Source of the DNA: Gonatopus flavifemur
Taxonomy: Eukaryota > Arthropoda > Insecta > Hymenoptera > Dryinidae
NCBI GenBank assembly: GCA_018340375.1
Contig: JAFFJZ010000003.1
Coordinates: forward strand, 51,925,006-51,989,005
Direction of reading: 5' to 3'
Length of the DNA: 64,000 bases
Shown here: positions 1 through 12,115 of the stretch, one piece after another
Layout of the letters: each line of letters begins with the position of its first letter
Position numbering within the stretch: position 1 is the stretch's first letter
The notes under the pieces: model-generated
Database searches by the model: none
Seen by the model: the letters and a program-made list of their open reading frames with translations, nothing else
Told to the model about the DNA's origin: nothing
Made by a program: the position numbers and the translations under genes

Positions 1-159
1 ACAGTTGTACAGAAAAATGCGAAGAATTTTGGAGAATTCTAAGGAGGAATATTTTTATTGGAGTGGTGAGAATTCGAAGTCGGATTTCCAAAATTCCCCA
101 AAGAAAAGTTTTTTGACATAAGATTCTGGTCAAGTACCTCTTTTTTACGTGAAAACAAG

Positions 160-605
160 CCCAAGTAGAACAGATAAGTCAAAAAAACGTCATTTTGACG
201 TCATTTCAAAGTCATCAAAAAACGTCAAAATGGTATACCTTTCAGTACTTAATTGTAACTTCATTCAATGTGAATTCGATTAGACCCTATCTTCATCCTA
301 GAATATAATAATTAGTGTACAATTATCGTTACATTTAAAATATGAAAATATGAAAATTATGTCAACAAGTCCTAATTCTTATAAAACTTTCACTTATTTT
401 CAAATACGCAATGGAATAAACTATTCCCTTCACATGGTTGTGTGCAATATTACTCGTCGTTAAAATTGATGCATTTTTTGGACCGACAATTTGACGTTAA
501 ACTTTAGTGATTTCTGATAAAAATTTTGACGATGAATGATTTGTGACGGATTTTTGTCTAAATGACATCGAAATGACTTTTTTTTACTGATATGTTCTAC
601 TTGAG
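160..605. mobile_element. MITE with CCCAAGTAG ends
   Basis: The left end reads CCCAAGTAGAACAGATAAGT and the right end is its imperfect inverted copy (…TGTTCTACTTGAG). The A-rich stretch with GTCATTT behind the end is also mirrored. AG flanks both sides (158-159 and 606-607), so a 2-bp target duplication is likely. No coding capacity. The ends resemble those at 38746-43294 and 52380-52595. Confidence 0.6.
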
Positions 606-607
606 AG

Positions 608-1287
608 GCGACCTGATATTCAATTATTCTAAGTTTTTCCCAGCAAAAAAATCCAGTTTAGTGATATACACATATCCGTAATCGGTTTTCAGGCTCAGTT
701 GAATTCACAAACATCAAAATGTCGGAATCCGACATCTCAGCGAATAAAAGAGATATTCAAGCAAACTTAACGGCATCTAAAGGGAAAGGCTTATACTTTG
801 GAATGATGCTTATTAATATATGATTGAAATGAGTAGTTTGATGCTACATAATCCGAAATATACTCGTAGGTTAAAATCGCTGTGTTTGCATTTTAGGCCG
901 GCTTATCTCTGAAACCAGAGTCAATCGAGAGATTTGAATCCCTGATTTGTATTGAGTACACCAAAAACCTTCGGAAAAGTATATTCTGATTCCCGAAGTA
1001 GAGATGCCAACATTTCTGACACTTGATTGAAATTGAATTTTTGTAAAAACGTTTTGTCTCTGCTTTTCTGCGCGTCACTGATTCGAAAACCCTTGATGCA
1101 CGCTTTGGAGCACCAAATTACGCTTTCTACACTTTTTATTCTATTGTATTGTCTTAATTGACTGTGAGCGCTTTTCCTGCACTTTCAGTTACATGGTTTC
1201 TTTCCACCAGGAAATGGTTAAATATGCACCGAAAGATGCTGGTATTATGTTCTGAAGATATTTCTTCATAAAGCATTGTATTTGCTG
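608..1287. other. Non-coding, nothing recognised
   Basis: AT-rich DNA. The only open frame here is about 60 codons, with no recognisable motif and no sign of splicing. Confidence 0.6.
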
Positions 1288-1490
1288 CACTGAGTAAAGA
1301 AAATTGTGAAATTCACATCCTGGTAAGTAAGTACAGATAATTCAAAATATAGTTCGATGTACCAAAATTCAGTTGATTTTACAGCGGAGAATGCAAGATA
1401 GGTATAGATCACCCCTAGTTGCGATAACTCGAACTATATTTTGAATCGTCCATTACTCGACCAGATGTGAATTTTACAACTTTTTCCCTG
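1288..1490. mobile_element. Small hairpin MITE with CACTGAG-like left end
   Basis: Two arms of about 60 bp face each other. The left arm contains GTGAAATTCACATCCTGG and AAAATATAGTTCGA, and the right arm contains TCGAACTATATTTTG and GATGTGAATTTTAC. The left terminus CACTGAGTAAAG resembles the CACTGAG ends at 21185 and 51240. The right terminus (CAGGGAAAAAG when inverted) is degenerate. No target duplication is clear. Confidence 0.5.
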
Positions 1491-2954
1491 TTAGTATGAT
1501 GAACTAAAGCGATGGCATGTCGCTGGAGTTTGAATTGTTTATTGAAACAAATTAGTGATCAACTAACGGAATACTTAGCTGTTAGAGATCTAAGGTCTTA
1601 CAGTCCATTCTTGAAATGACGTTGTCAGTTTCAAAGAGTAAATTCGAAAAACTCTGCCAGTTGATAGGCACAAAGCTCCCTCGTTCCTGTTCAAGTAGCA
1701 TCCGAACGTTTTATACACACATTTCAATTATTTTTGAGAGAATATGAGTCCTGAATTTTTCACTGGTTGAATCAGTGGGAGACTTAGTATTGATTTACCA
1801 GTAAATTTCACTGATTCTCATTAGTTTTTACTAACCCGGATTTAGGGAGCAAAATTCACAATTTTTGATTACGCTGTTCTTTCCCTGGTTAACGGGCTGC
1901 TAGAGTCGGTAACTTACGTCGTTGGTTAGAAAGGGACAGAATCATATGATAGAAAGAGAGGTCCGTTACCGACGCTAGTGTCCCGTTAGAAGAATCCATA
2001 AAACCCTCTGAAATCAAATCGAATACGATTTGGCAAGAACATTGTACAGGATTCAATAGGTTTCTTTAACTAGGGTTGACGATTCTGTTTCAATGAATGA
2101 ATGAAGGTAAAACTAATACGGGAAAACTATCAACCATACATATAACCGTAGTAAAATTTCATTAGGATCGGATAATAAGAACGGAAGATACACGCGTTCG
2201 TATGAATATTGACACACAGACAGACGGACATCAGACATGAAACAAAATTTCTTCTTTGAGTTCTGGGAGAATCATTTGGTGTAAGAAATTTTGATTTTGG
2301 AGACAAAAAATTTGTTGGGTCTCAAAAACGATCACTGAGCTTCCTCTTTCCGTAGAAGCAAAATAAATACCGATGATGCGTCAGATTTTGTGAGTTAGAA
2401 TTGTTGTTTCATTTCTATAAACGTTTCAAACTTCAACAACATGGTGATGGAATCGTACTGAATACATATTTACATTCTGTGCATGTTCGCAAGCTAAGCG
2501 ATGTTTATGATAGCATGGTTATGGCACGTTTTTGTCAAAATATTCAGAGCACTTTTTCTATCTGGGTTATGAATTTTTTAACACTATGAGAAATGTCGTA
2601 CTTCCTGAAAATTAATTATGTGTATGTTATATTCAATTCTATCCTTATCCAAAGAGAATATAAAACTTCAGAATTGTTGAATGAACGTTTGCGAATTTTT
2701 TCAAGTATGTTCTTCGAACATTTCTCGAAGTTTCTATTCTCGTGGAATTTTTTTTATTCGAAACTTCGTTAATAATAATTGATGGTTTTGTTGTAGGTGC
2801 TGTAAAGTTATCCTTCCCAAACGCTACGGACCACGAAATATCTCAATTATTATCCAAATGGTTAGTTCGGGCAAAATGTCGTAGAGAAAGACAAGAAATG
2901 AGGTGAGATCAATACGAATTTACGGGAAATTGAAGAGAAGGTAATTGATAGGGA
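1491..2954. other. Non-coding with one imperfect hairpin
   Basis: No gene is supported. Positions 1888-1989 form an imperfect hairpin (AACGGG…TCGGTAAC facing GTTACCGA…CCCGTT). The remainder is unremarkable AT-rich DNA; the 62-codon frame at 2401 has no motif. Confidence 0.5.
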
Positions 2955-3115
2955 CACACCAAAGTAACATGCGAACATTCTGAGGATGTTCTGAAGATAT
3001 ATGTGTTGAGGATTTTCGAATAAAGTAAGGGAATTCTTATCACGTGCAAATGTATTCTGCGCATATTTTTAGAAAATTTGAATGAAACTGTTTCAAATAT
3101 TGTCAGAATATTGAT
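2955..3115. repeat. Dispersed repeat shared with 57391-57545
   Basis: This segment (GAGGATGTTCTGAAGATAT … CTGCGCATATTTTTAGAAAA … GAAACTGTTTCAAATATTGTC) aligns over about 150 bp with 57391-57545, which starts ACCCAGGTAGCACACG. It is probably a decayed member of the CCCARGTA-ended family, but its own termini are not preserved. Confidence 0.5.
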
Positions 3116-4255
3116 AGTCTCAGAGTCCGTAAACGCCAGACCTTCTTTATTTTATAAAAGCTGAAAGTTTCTCAGCGGATACTCCCAAGATATGTAGGAA
3201 CGATGGGCTACTATGAAATTTGCGGATCTTCGTGGTTTTGGCAGATAACAGGGAGCAAAGGTGTACAAAATAGCAACTTGAATTCGTAACCTTATAGAGC
3301 TTAAGAAGATACCAGAGTTACTATCGGAGCAAGTTTTTTTGCAACACAATTCTTGAAACTGAATTCACATAAGAGTTTGAAATTTTGAAAAATGATTCTT
3401 TGACCCTGTATTTACGTTTGTATAGAGCCAATCTGGCGGCAATTTTAAATAAGACTAATCTCGCCGCAAGGTTGGCTCCAGTACTTTTTTTTCAGTGCAG
3501 CTATGGATGCAAGCGCGAGGCAATATCAAATGATCAAGTGAATATCTTGATTTGGATCAAAGTGGTCCAAATTTCCATGATGTTTTTTTTCTATGGTGCG
3601 CCATCGGATCATAAAAGTTCATGATGAAAGACACACTCTGTTTTTTCAGAGCTGTTGGAAGAATCCCAGAGGTCGCTGATATCGCGAGAAAATAATAATT
3701 GAAATGTACATGTATTCGAGATTGAATTGTTCTAATGTAGTTAGTTTAACCTAATGTTCAATAACTGCTTCTATGTACCAATGAGCGCCATCTGTACCTC
3801 AGTTAGAAACTATAGTGACCGTTAGTAGAGTAAAAAATTCAAAATCGGTACATCATTGAAAAAATCAGAATTCGTCATTTCGAAGCGCCTAGAGTTGCTT
3901 CAAAAATTTATTTATTAGGGGTCTTTAAAAAATGTTTTCATCAATAAATGTTGTTTGATATCATTCTTGAGATGTTTATACATCATTTAAGCCAATAAAA
4001 ACAAACGGAAAAAAAAATTTCAAACAGATATAACCCCTTAAAATATAAAATGGACGGATTTAGGAGAATGGTCGGAAACTGGTGCCGTTGCGTTAAGACG
4101 ATGCTACCGCCAGCAATGCATTCTATCTTCACCTGGTCGTATACACCACATTACAACCTATGGTCAAACGCTGTTTTGACGAGATTGCATTCGAAAACAA
4201 CGTGCAAACTCGTTGAAATAGCATGTGAGCGTAAGTTATAAGATACCGTGTATAC
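3116..4255. other. Non-coding, nothing recognised
   Basis: Short open frames up to 79 codons lack motifs, similarity to one another or splice signals. No repeat structure was seen. Confidence 0.5.
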
Positions 4256-4643
4256 GTACACGGAAAAAAGATATGCGTGCGCACAATGAAATGCGATTTA
4301 GGCACGCCACTTCGTAGAGTAGATGAGCACTGTGTTTTCTGTAGGGACCCTCAAGTAAGGGACAAGACAATCATCTTGCAGTCATTAATGGGATAGGGGT
4401 TAGTTTACGCGTCATTCAACAAGTGAAACTGAATAATTCATTTGAAATATGACTGAAAAGTAAGATTTATATTGTATTTTCAATAGATTACTCAATTTTA
4501 TCCATTGGATGACGCACAAATTAAGTTTCTTTTTTTGAGGTTATCCCATTAATGGCGGCTTTGTCTCATCCCTCACTAGAGGATCCCTAGTTTTTTGCCG
4601 TTGGCAGCACCATCTAACGTAGTGCCTAACTTTTCCCGTGTAC
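4256..4643. mobile_element. Palindromic MITE with GTACACGG ends
   Basis: The ends GTACACGGAAAAAAG and CTTTTCCCGTGTAC are inverted. Inside, GGGACCCTCAAGTAAGGGAC and CATTAATGGGATA are mirrored by TATCCCATTAATGG and GTCTCATCCCTC, so most of the 388 bp can fold back. No coding sequence. Confidence 0.6.
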
Positions 4644-4724
4644 ACCACCGGTCAAAAGTTTGGCATCACTTCGTGCCAAACAGAGATCACTTCAAAGTCG
4701 AATATCTCAAGGAGAAATTATCAT

Positions 4725-5423
4725 AGAACGATTAAAAAAGCGATTCGACGAACAAAGTCTGCTCTTTGAATATCATTAGACCTTTCTAGTCTATCATGAT
4801 TTTCCAACAACCTACATCGCATTGAAAGTGAGTATTTTTGCCGGTATTTTTTTAGTTTTTCAACAGATGCAGCTCGGATTAAAATTATGATACGGGAATA
4901 CCAACATGGACATTTTGTTGCGAATTTTCTCAGCTTCAAAATGCTTCTTTTTTGTTTTTGTGATAGTCATTTTTAGCATAGTTACGTCATGTTTCGTGTC
5001 TTGTAATTTTGAGACGGTTAAGGGAATAAAGAGTTTTCAGAGGTTTTCGATTGGCCCCAGAAGTATTTTCTTCGTATAATACATTTCAAAACTGAACTTT
5101 TTCCTTTCTGGAAACTTTCTACTCCCTCAACCGTCTCAAAATTACAAGTCATAAATAATTATGTAACTCTGCTAAAAATGACTCTATTGAAAGAACAGAA
5201 TAAAAGCGTTCGAAGCTGAGAAAATTCGCAACAAAATGTCCATCTCCATATTCCCATATCATAATTTCCCTCCGAGCTGTATGTGTTGGAAAACTCGAAA
5301 GAATACCGGCAAAAATACTCACTTTCAATTCCATGTAGGTTGTTGGGAAATTATAACAGACTAAAAAGGTCTATTGATATTCAAAGAGCAGACTTTGCCC
5401 GTTGAATTGCTTTTTTTAATCCT
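4725..5423. repeat. Inverted repeat (arm A / arm A'), loop about 95 bp
   Basis: Positions 4725-5026 are inverted at about 5122-5423, symmetric around 5074. Matching landmarks are GTCTTGTAATTTTGAGACGG and its reverse complement, and CAAAGTCTGCTCTTTGAATAT and its reverse complement. Arm A' overlaps the start of the larger palindrome 5189-8229, and a third copy of the same arm lies at 7990-8229. The copies near 5400 and 8000 resemble each other more than either resembles the 4.7-kb copy. Confidence 0.8.
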
Positions 5424-5816
5424 GCTTCTACACCTCCGTGAACTTGGCCGGGACCCGGAACGGATTTGAAACTTATATACGGCAATCGAAAGAGCATCGT
5501 TTGTACCTGATTGTACCGCAAAAATTTTCGTTTGTACCTCAAAGGGGGCGGAGATACGGCCCGGGGGCTTATGCCCCCGCCTGTGACTGGAACCGATAGG
5601 GACGAGCTGGGTGTCATTTGAAAGGGCTTCGTTTGTACTTGATTGTACCGATGATATTTTCGTTTGTACCTCAAAGGGGGAGGAGATATGAGGAAAAATA
5701 GTTTTTAGCAATTTATGTCGATTTTTTTGGGGATTTCTGATTAGGAGGACTCTGGATTGCTTCAGACTGTATCCTGAACTGTGTAAGATCTTGAGGCAGA
5801 GACCCATACACCTCAA

Positions 5817-7104
5817 AAGTGGAATCCCGTCGTTTGTACCTTCTCAGTTTTGCCACAATAAGCCCAGATTGCCCGAAAATCGATATAATTTCACGATTTT
5901 TTCTCCATCAGGACCCAGGATTAGTCCAGGCTATGTTCTGAACGGCATGAAAACTTAGATTGAACCTGCTCACATACTAGAAAAATGATTTCGTCGTTTG
6001 TACGTCCCCGGTTTTGCCACAATTAGCCTAGATTGCCTAAAAATCGATGTATTTTCACGATTTTTTTTCCATCAGGAACCAGGATTAGTCCAGGCTATAT
6101 TCTGTACTGCATGGAAACTTAGGTAAAACCTCCTCACATACTACAAAGATGATTTCGTCGTTTGTACCTCCACAGTTTTGCCACAATTGGACTAGATTGC
6201 CCAAAAATCGATATATTTTCACGATTTTTTCTCCATCAGGACCCAGGATTAGTCCAGGCTATATTCTGAACTGCATAGAAACTTGGGTAGAACCTCCTCA
6301 CACACTAGGGAAATGATTCCGTCGTTTGTACCTCCACAGATTTGCCACAATTAGCCTAGATGGCCTAAAAATCGATGTATTTTCACGATTTTTTTTCCAT
6401 CAGGAGCCAGGATTAGTCCAGGCTATATTCTGAACTGCATAGAAACTTGGGTAGAACCTCCTCACATACTAGAGAAATGATTTCGTCGTTTGTACCTCCA
6501 CAGTTTTGCCACAATAAGCCCAGATTGCCCAAAAATCGATATATTTTCACGATTTTTTCTCCATCAGGACCCAGGATTAGTCCAGGCTATATTCTGAACT
6601 GCATAGAAACTTGGGTAGAACCTCCTCACACACTGGGGAAATGATTTCGTCGTTTGTACCTCCACAGTTTTGCCACAATAAGCCCAGATTGCCCAAAAAT
6701 CGTTATACTTTCACGATTTTTTTTCCACCAGGACCCAGGATCAGTCCGAGCTATATTCTGCACTGCATGGAAACTTAGGCAGAATCTCCTCAAATACAAG
6801 GAAGATGATTTCGTCGTTTGTACCTCCACAGTTTTGCCACAATAGGCCCAGATTGCCCAAAAATCGATATACTTTCACGATTTTTGTTCCATCAGGACCC
6901 AGGATCAGTCCGAGCTATATTCTGCACTGCATGGAAACTCAGGCAGAATCTCCTCACATACTAGGAAGATGATTTCGTCGTTTGTACCTCCACAGTTTTG
7001 CCACAATAGGCCCAGATTGCCCAAAAATCGATATAATTTCACGATTTCTTCTCCATCAGGACCCAGGATTAGTCCAGGGTATGTTCTGAATCGCATAAAA
7101 ACTT
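5817..7104. repeat. 164-bp satellite, array A (forward)
   Basis: The motif CGTCGTTTGTAC recurs at 5828, 5992, 6156, 6320, 6484, 6648, 6812 and 6976, exactly 164 bp apart each time. Every monomer carries an inverted pair around CGATATATTTTCACG (AAAATCG…CGATTTT). Because 164 is not a multiple of three, no reading frame continues across monomers. Confidence 0.9.
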
Positions 7105-7600
7105 TCTTTCCAGTATGTGGGGAGGTTCCATCTGAGTTTCCATGCCGTTCAGCACATAGCCAGGACTAATCCTGGGTCCTGATGGAGAAAAAATCGTGAA
7201 AATATATCGATTTTTGGGCAATCTAGTCCAATTGTGGCAAAACTGTGGAGGTACAAACGACGAAATCATCTTTGTAGTATGTGAGGAGGTTTCACCTAAG
7301 TTTCCATGCAGTTCAGAATATAGCCTGGACTAATCCTGGTTCCTGATGGAAAAAAAATCGTGAAAATACATCGATTTTTAGGCAATCTAGGCTAATTGTG
7401 GCAAAACCGGGGACGTACAAACGACGAAATCATTTTTCTAGTATGTGAGCAGGTTCAATCTAAGTTTTCATGCCGTTCAGAACATAGCCTGGACTAATCC
7501 TGGGTCCTGATGGAGAAAAAATCGTGAAATTATATCGATTTTCGGGCAATCTGGGCTTATTGTGGCAAAACTGAGAAGGTACAAACGACGGGATTCCACT
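7105..7600. repeat. 164-bp satellite, array B (reverse, three monomers)
   Basis: The orientation flips at about 7105. The inverted motif ends at 7262, 7426 and 7590, again 164 bp apart. By sequence variants the monomers read X-Y-Z, the same order as in array C. Confidence 0.88.
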
Positions 7601-8229
7601 TTTGAGGTGTATGGGTCTCTGCCTCAAGATCTTACACAGTTCAGGATACAGTCTGAAGCAATCCAGAGTCCTCCTAATCAGAAATCCCCAAAAAAATCGA
7701 CATAAATTGCTAAAAACTATTTTTCCTCATATCTCCTCCCCCTTTGAGGTACAAACGAAAATATCATCGGTACAATCAAGTACAAACGAAGCCCTTTCAA
7801 ATGACACCCAGCTCGTCCCTATCGGTTCCAGTCACAGGCGGGGGCATAAGCCCCCGGGCCGTATCTCCGCCCCCTTTGAGGTACAAACGAACATTTTTGC
7901 GGTACAATCAGGTACAAACGATGCTCTTTCGATTGCCGTATATAAGTTTCAAATCCGTTCCGGGTCCCGGCCAAGTTCACGGAGGTGTAGAAGCAGGATT
8001 AAGAAAAGCAATTCAACGGGCAAAGTCTGCTCTTTGAATATCAATAGACCTTTTTAGTCTGTTATAATTTCCCAACAACCTACATGGAATTGAAAGTGAG
8101 TATTTTTGCCGGTATTCTTTCGAGTTTTCCAACACATACAGCTCGGAGGGAAATTATGATATGGGAATATGGAGATGGACATTTTGTTGCGAATTTTCTC
8201 AGCTTCGAACGCTTTTATTCTGTTCTTTC

Positions 8230-9437
8230 AGAACATAGCCTGGACTAATCCTGGGTCCTGATGGAGCAAAAATCGTGAAAATATATCGATTTTTGGGCAA
8301 TCTAGTCTAATTGTGGCAAAACTGTGGAGGTACAAACGACGAAATCGTCTTTGTAGTATGTGAGGAGGTTTTACCTGAGTTTCCATGCAGTTCAGAATAT
8401 AGCCTGGACTAATCCTGGTTCATGATGGAAAAAAATCGTGAAAATACATCGATTTTTAGGCCATCTGGGCTAATTGTGGCAAAACTGTGGAGGTACAAAC
8501 GACGAAATCATTTCCCTAGTGTGTGAGGAGGTTCTACCCGAATTTCTATGCAGTTCAGAATATAGCCTGGACTAATCCTGGGTCTTGATGGAGAAAAAAT
8601 CGTGAAAATATATCGATTTTTGGGCAATCTGGGCTTATTGTGGCAAAACTGTGGAGGGACAAACGACGAAATCATTTCCCTAGTATGTGAGGAGGTTCTA
8701 CCCAAGTTTCTATGCAGTTCAGAATATAGCCTGGACTAATCCTGGGTCCTGATGGAGAAAAAATCGTGAAAATATATCGATTTTTGGGCAATCTAGTCTA
8801 ATTGTGGCAAAACTGTGGAGGTACAAACGACGAAATCATCTTTGTAGTATGTGAGGAGGTTTCACCTAAGTTTCCATGCAGTTCAGAATATAGCCTGGAC
8901 TAATCCGGGTTCCTGATGGAAAAAAAATCGTGAAAATACATCGATTTTTAGGCAATCTAGGCTAATTTTGGCAAAACCGGGGAGGTACAAACGACGAAAT
9001 CATTTTTCTAGTATGTGAGGAGGTTCAATCTAAGTTTTCATGCCGTTCAGAACATAGCCTGGAGTAATCCTGGGTCCTGATGGAGAAAAAATCGTGAAAA
9101 TATATCGATTTTTGGGCAATCTGGGCTTATTGTGGCAAAACTGTGGAGGTACAAACGACGAAAGCATTTCCCTAGTGTGTGAGGAGGTTCTACCCAAGTT
9201 TCTATGCAGTTTAGAATATAGCCTGGACTAATCCGGGTTCCTGATGGAAAAAAAATCGTGAAAATACATCGATTTTTAGGCAATCTAGGCTAATTGTGGC
9301 AAAACCGGGGTGGTACCAACGACGAAATCATTTTTCTAGTATGTGAGGAGGTTCTACCCAAGTTTCTATGCAGTTCAGAATATAGCCTGGACTAATCCTG
9401 GGTCCTGATGGAGAAAAAATCGTGAAAATATATCGAT
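8230..9437. repeat. 164-bp satellite, array C (reverse, seven monomers)
   Basis: The inverted motif ends at 8341, 8504, 8668, 8832, 8996, 9160 and 9324 (163 bp once, otherwise 164). Diagnostic variants are AATCTAGTCTAATTG (X), ACATCGATTTTTAGG (Y) and CTGGGCTTATTG (Z). They give the order X-Y-Z-X-Y-Z-Y, a higher-order repeat of about 492 bp. The array stops abruptly in mid-monomer at 9437. Confidence 0.88.
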
Positions 9438-9461
9438 TGCAGTTGAATCAATCATCATGGT

Positions 9462-9512
9462 GTCAAGTCAACGACTATACTGTCAATCTGATCATATATT
9501 CGTTGACTTGAC
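9462..9512. repeat. Perfect 13-bp hairpin beside the satellite end
   Basis: GTCAAGTCAACGA (9462-9474) is perfectly inverted at 9500-9512 with a 25-base loop. It lies 25 bp beyond the abrupt end of array C. Confidence 0.6.
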
Positions 9513-9677
9513 TATGATATTCAGTTACCCTAACAACAAAATATAATTGATTTTCGATGAAATTTTTTTTTCAGTGCAATTCATGGGAAAAAAAAGGAAT
9601 ATTTACGGGATTGAATATTCAATAGCATTGAATGAGAAATGTCCAATTCAATTTTAGACTTTATTCCACCGCATTAG

Positions 9678-11459
9678 CCCTGGTTAAAAAATCCGATAAG
9701 ATCCGATAGAAACCGATTCAGAATTAATCGGACTGCATAGGATCAATCGGAACAGTTCAATCCCCGATTCAAAATCAATAAGAGTTGATCGGAATCTCTT
9801 TTCTATAGGTTCCAATTGGGGATTCACCAATTAAAAAATCTGCATTTTATGGGAATTAATCAAACTTCACATAATCTATTGGTCTGTATAAGAGATATCT
9901 GATTGGATGATTGAAATTTTCTCCATTCCATCAGGCAAACGGTTTTTATCGGAAGTTTCCAGAATTTCAATCTATTGGAACTAATGGGAAAATTTGTGAA
10001 ATTGAATGACGAATGGGTTTCTTATGGGAGATTTCTGACTGCATTTAAGGATGTATCGATTTCATTGATCAATGGGTTTTAATTGGATTATTCCAACATT
10101 CAAATTCATTGAAAATAATAGGCAAGTTTACAGATTCTAAAGTCCTATAGGTATGTACCGGCAATAACCGATTCAGTTCTGAAATTTCTTTCATTGCATC
10201 AAATCATTGGTTTTTATCAGAATCCCTGGTGACCTCGATGTATTGGAACTAATGGGAAAGTTGCTGGAATAGGGAACTATAATCATAGAATACCAAGAGA
10301 ATCCAATTAGAAAATATTTCATTGGAATCAATCGGAATTTTTATCAGTGATGGAATATCCATTGGATTCCATTGAAAAATATGTTACTGGTACCAATTAT
10401 AATTGTAATGATTCATAAAATGCCGATTGAATCAAATTAAAAAATATTGTATTCGTACGAATTGGAATTTTTATTATTGATAAAATACCTATTGGATGCC
10501 ATTGGAAAATATTTGACTGGTATCAATTAGAATCTTCATGATTAATAACATACCGATTGAATCCAATTGGAAAATATTGTATTGGCATCAATCAGAATTT
10601 TCATTGGTCATAAAATACCAAGTGAATGCAATTACACAATATTTCATTGATATCAATCGGAATAATTATTATTGATAAAATATCAATTGGATCCCATTGA
10701 AAAATATTTGACTCGTATCAATTAGAATTTTCATAATTGATAAAATACCGATTGAATCCAATTGAAAAATATTGTATTGATATCAATCGGAATTTTTCAT
10801 CCATCATAAAATACCGATTGAATCCAATTGGAAAATATTCTCTTGGTCTTCATTGGGATTTTTATTATTAATGAACTCCCATGCTCTCATTAAGACCGAT
10901 ATAATCCCTCATATGTCCAATGGACTATTACCAATTCAATCTTATTACTATAGGACACCCATCCCTGACATAAGACAGTCATTTAGTTCACATTGATAGG
11001 AAGCGAACCACGGCATCGAGCGAGCGGGTGTTCCAGATCGATCTTCTAGGTCAAGCAACGACAACTGCGGTACAAGGTGGATGGGTGATCACCATGTTAA
11101 TAACACATAAATGATCGTTTGAATTTATTTCAGCAATAATTTGTCATATGTAATGATTGGATAAATGATATATGTGTTTGTTTAATTGATATGAAATGCG
11201 CGTATATAATGTATATAAACCGTCCGTTGGTTGGGTTAACAACCAATAAAATTCAATAAGAAAATCGCGATGCAGGAATCAATACATGTCGATAAGTTTT
11301 TTTATCGGATTTAATCGGATTTTTTCACTAGGGAAAATGCCGATTAAATCCAGTTAAAAATTATTTTATTGGTATCAATGGGAAACTTCCGATGCAGAAA
11401 CTCAATCCATTCCGATGAAATGTTTTTTTATCGGATTCAATCGGATTGTTTAACCAGGG
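9678..11459. mobile_element. CCCTGGTTAAA-ended element filled with satellite
   Basis: The left end CCCTGGTTAAAAAATCCGAT is inverted at the right (ATCGGATTGTTTAACCAGGG). ATCGGA-type motifs crowd both subterminal regions. The flanks are AG and AA, so a 2-bp duplication would need one change. Most of the interior is a 65-bp tandem repeat; 10970-11280 is unrelated, more mixed sequence. No reading frame, so the element is non-autonomous. Confidence 0.75.
10221..10880. repeat. 65-bp tandem repeat, about ten copies
   Basis: The phase marker TAAAATACC (with variants) recurs at 10286, 10351, 10416, 10481, 10546, 10611, 10676, 10741 and 10807, so the step is 65 bp (66 once). The unit combines CCGATTGAATCCAATTG and GGTATCAATCGGAATTTT. 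Weaker copies extend toward 9700. Confidence 0.85.
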
Positions 11460-11461
11460 AA

Positions 11462-11850
11462 GAGAATGTTGAAAGTGTCATAATCCTAACCTCTAAATCA
11501 AGGAATTGTAAATCAATAAATGCATCACATCATAGATAGAAAATTATCATTTATAAATAATAAAAACGAGTTGAATTTGAATTTATGTTGGACTTGTAGT
11601 TTTATATTAGATTGAGTTGAAGTTTCTTTCTTAATAGTTCAATACTAAGCACTGTAAAATGGAATAATTTTGAATCTGTTCATATATTTCACTCTCACTG
11701 AATTCCAGTTATTCTAAAATATTTTGAGGTTTTTCATATAATTTGAAATGAACATAATTTATTTATAGATGTGATTCAATTTCATTATTTCTTATTTTGT
11801 ACTTCAATTGACAAAAGATATTGCAATATCAAAATCCAACTACACATGTG
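11462..11850. other. Non-coding, nothing recognised
   Basis: AT-rich sequence without open frames, inverted ends or tandem structure that I could see. Confidence 0.5.
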
Positions 11851-11879
11851 ACATGTTCAGAAAACCCTTTTCACGAGGT

Positions 11880-12115
11880 ACATATTCAAATCACTATGGA
11901 TTGTTAATAGAATATCTATAGGAGGTGTTTGGGACGTTTCGTGAGGAATGTACCCAGTATGTCCAACAGGAATATAGTTGGTACTAACCTGGACATTTGC
12001 ATGTCTCTGGTAAGTCCATGGGACGTTTCTAGGACATCCTGAAACATTTTCAGGATATTCCAATGTTTCAGAAGACGTTCCGTGCATGTTGACAGTACCT
12101 CCCGGTGCTGTATGG
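11880..12115 (-). repeat. Dispersed repeat related to about 57180-57400
   Basis: On the minus strand it begins CCCATACAGCACCGGGAGG and continues with ACG/GTC-rich text. A similar start (CCCATACAGTACCGCGAGG) occurs on the plus strand at 57193. It is fused directly to the mariner remnant, so it marks an insertion or truncation point. Family unknown. Confidence 0.4.

Larger units (their letters stand above)
5189..8229. repeat. 3-kb palindrome with about 1.07-kb arms
   Basis: The arms 5189-6256 and 7162-8229 are reverse complements around 6709. In stretches compared by eye they differ by about one base per hundred. The arms hold a unique part (5189-5816 and 7602-8229) followed by 164-bp monomers; the loop is more monomers. 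The unique part contains two diverged pieces ending in GGTACAAACG that resemble the satellite monomer, so the satellite probably arose from the arm. A 151-codon frame is open in both arms, but only because the arms are copies of each other. Confidence 0.85.

Noticed and set aside
5361..5816. A 151-codon frame on the minus strand, repeated with one change on the plus strand at 7602-8057
   Set aside because: It is preserved only because the palindrome arms are near-identical. An overlapping second frame is equally open, and the text is built of diverged satellite monomers with no domain or plausible start context.
6447..9283. Frames of 60-80 codons repeated in the 164-bp arrays
   Set aside because: The period is not divisible by three and each frame ends within one or two monomers.
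5817..9437. CRISPR-like regular repeats
   Set aside because: The 164-bp units are head-to-tail without spacers and occur in eukaryotic transposon-rich DNA.
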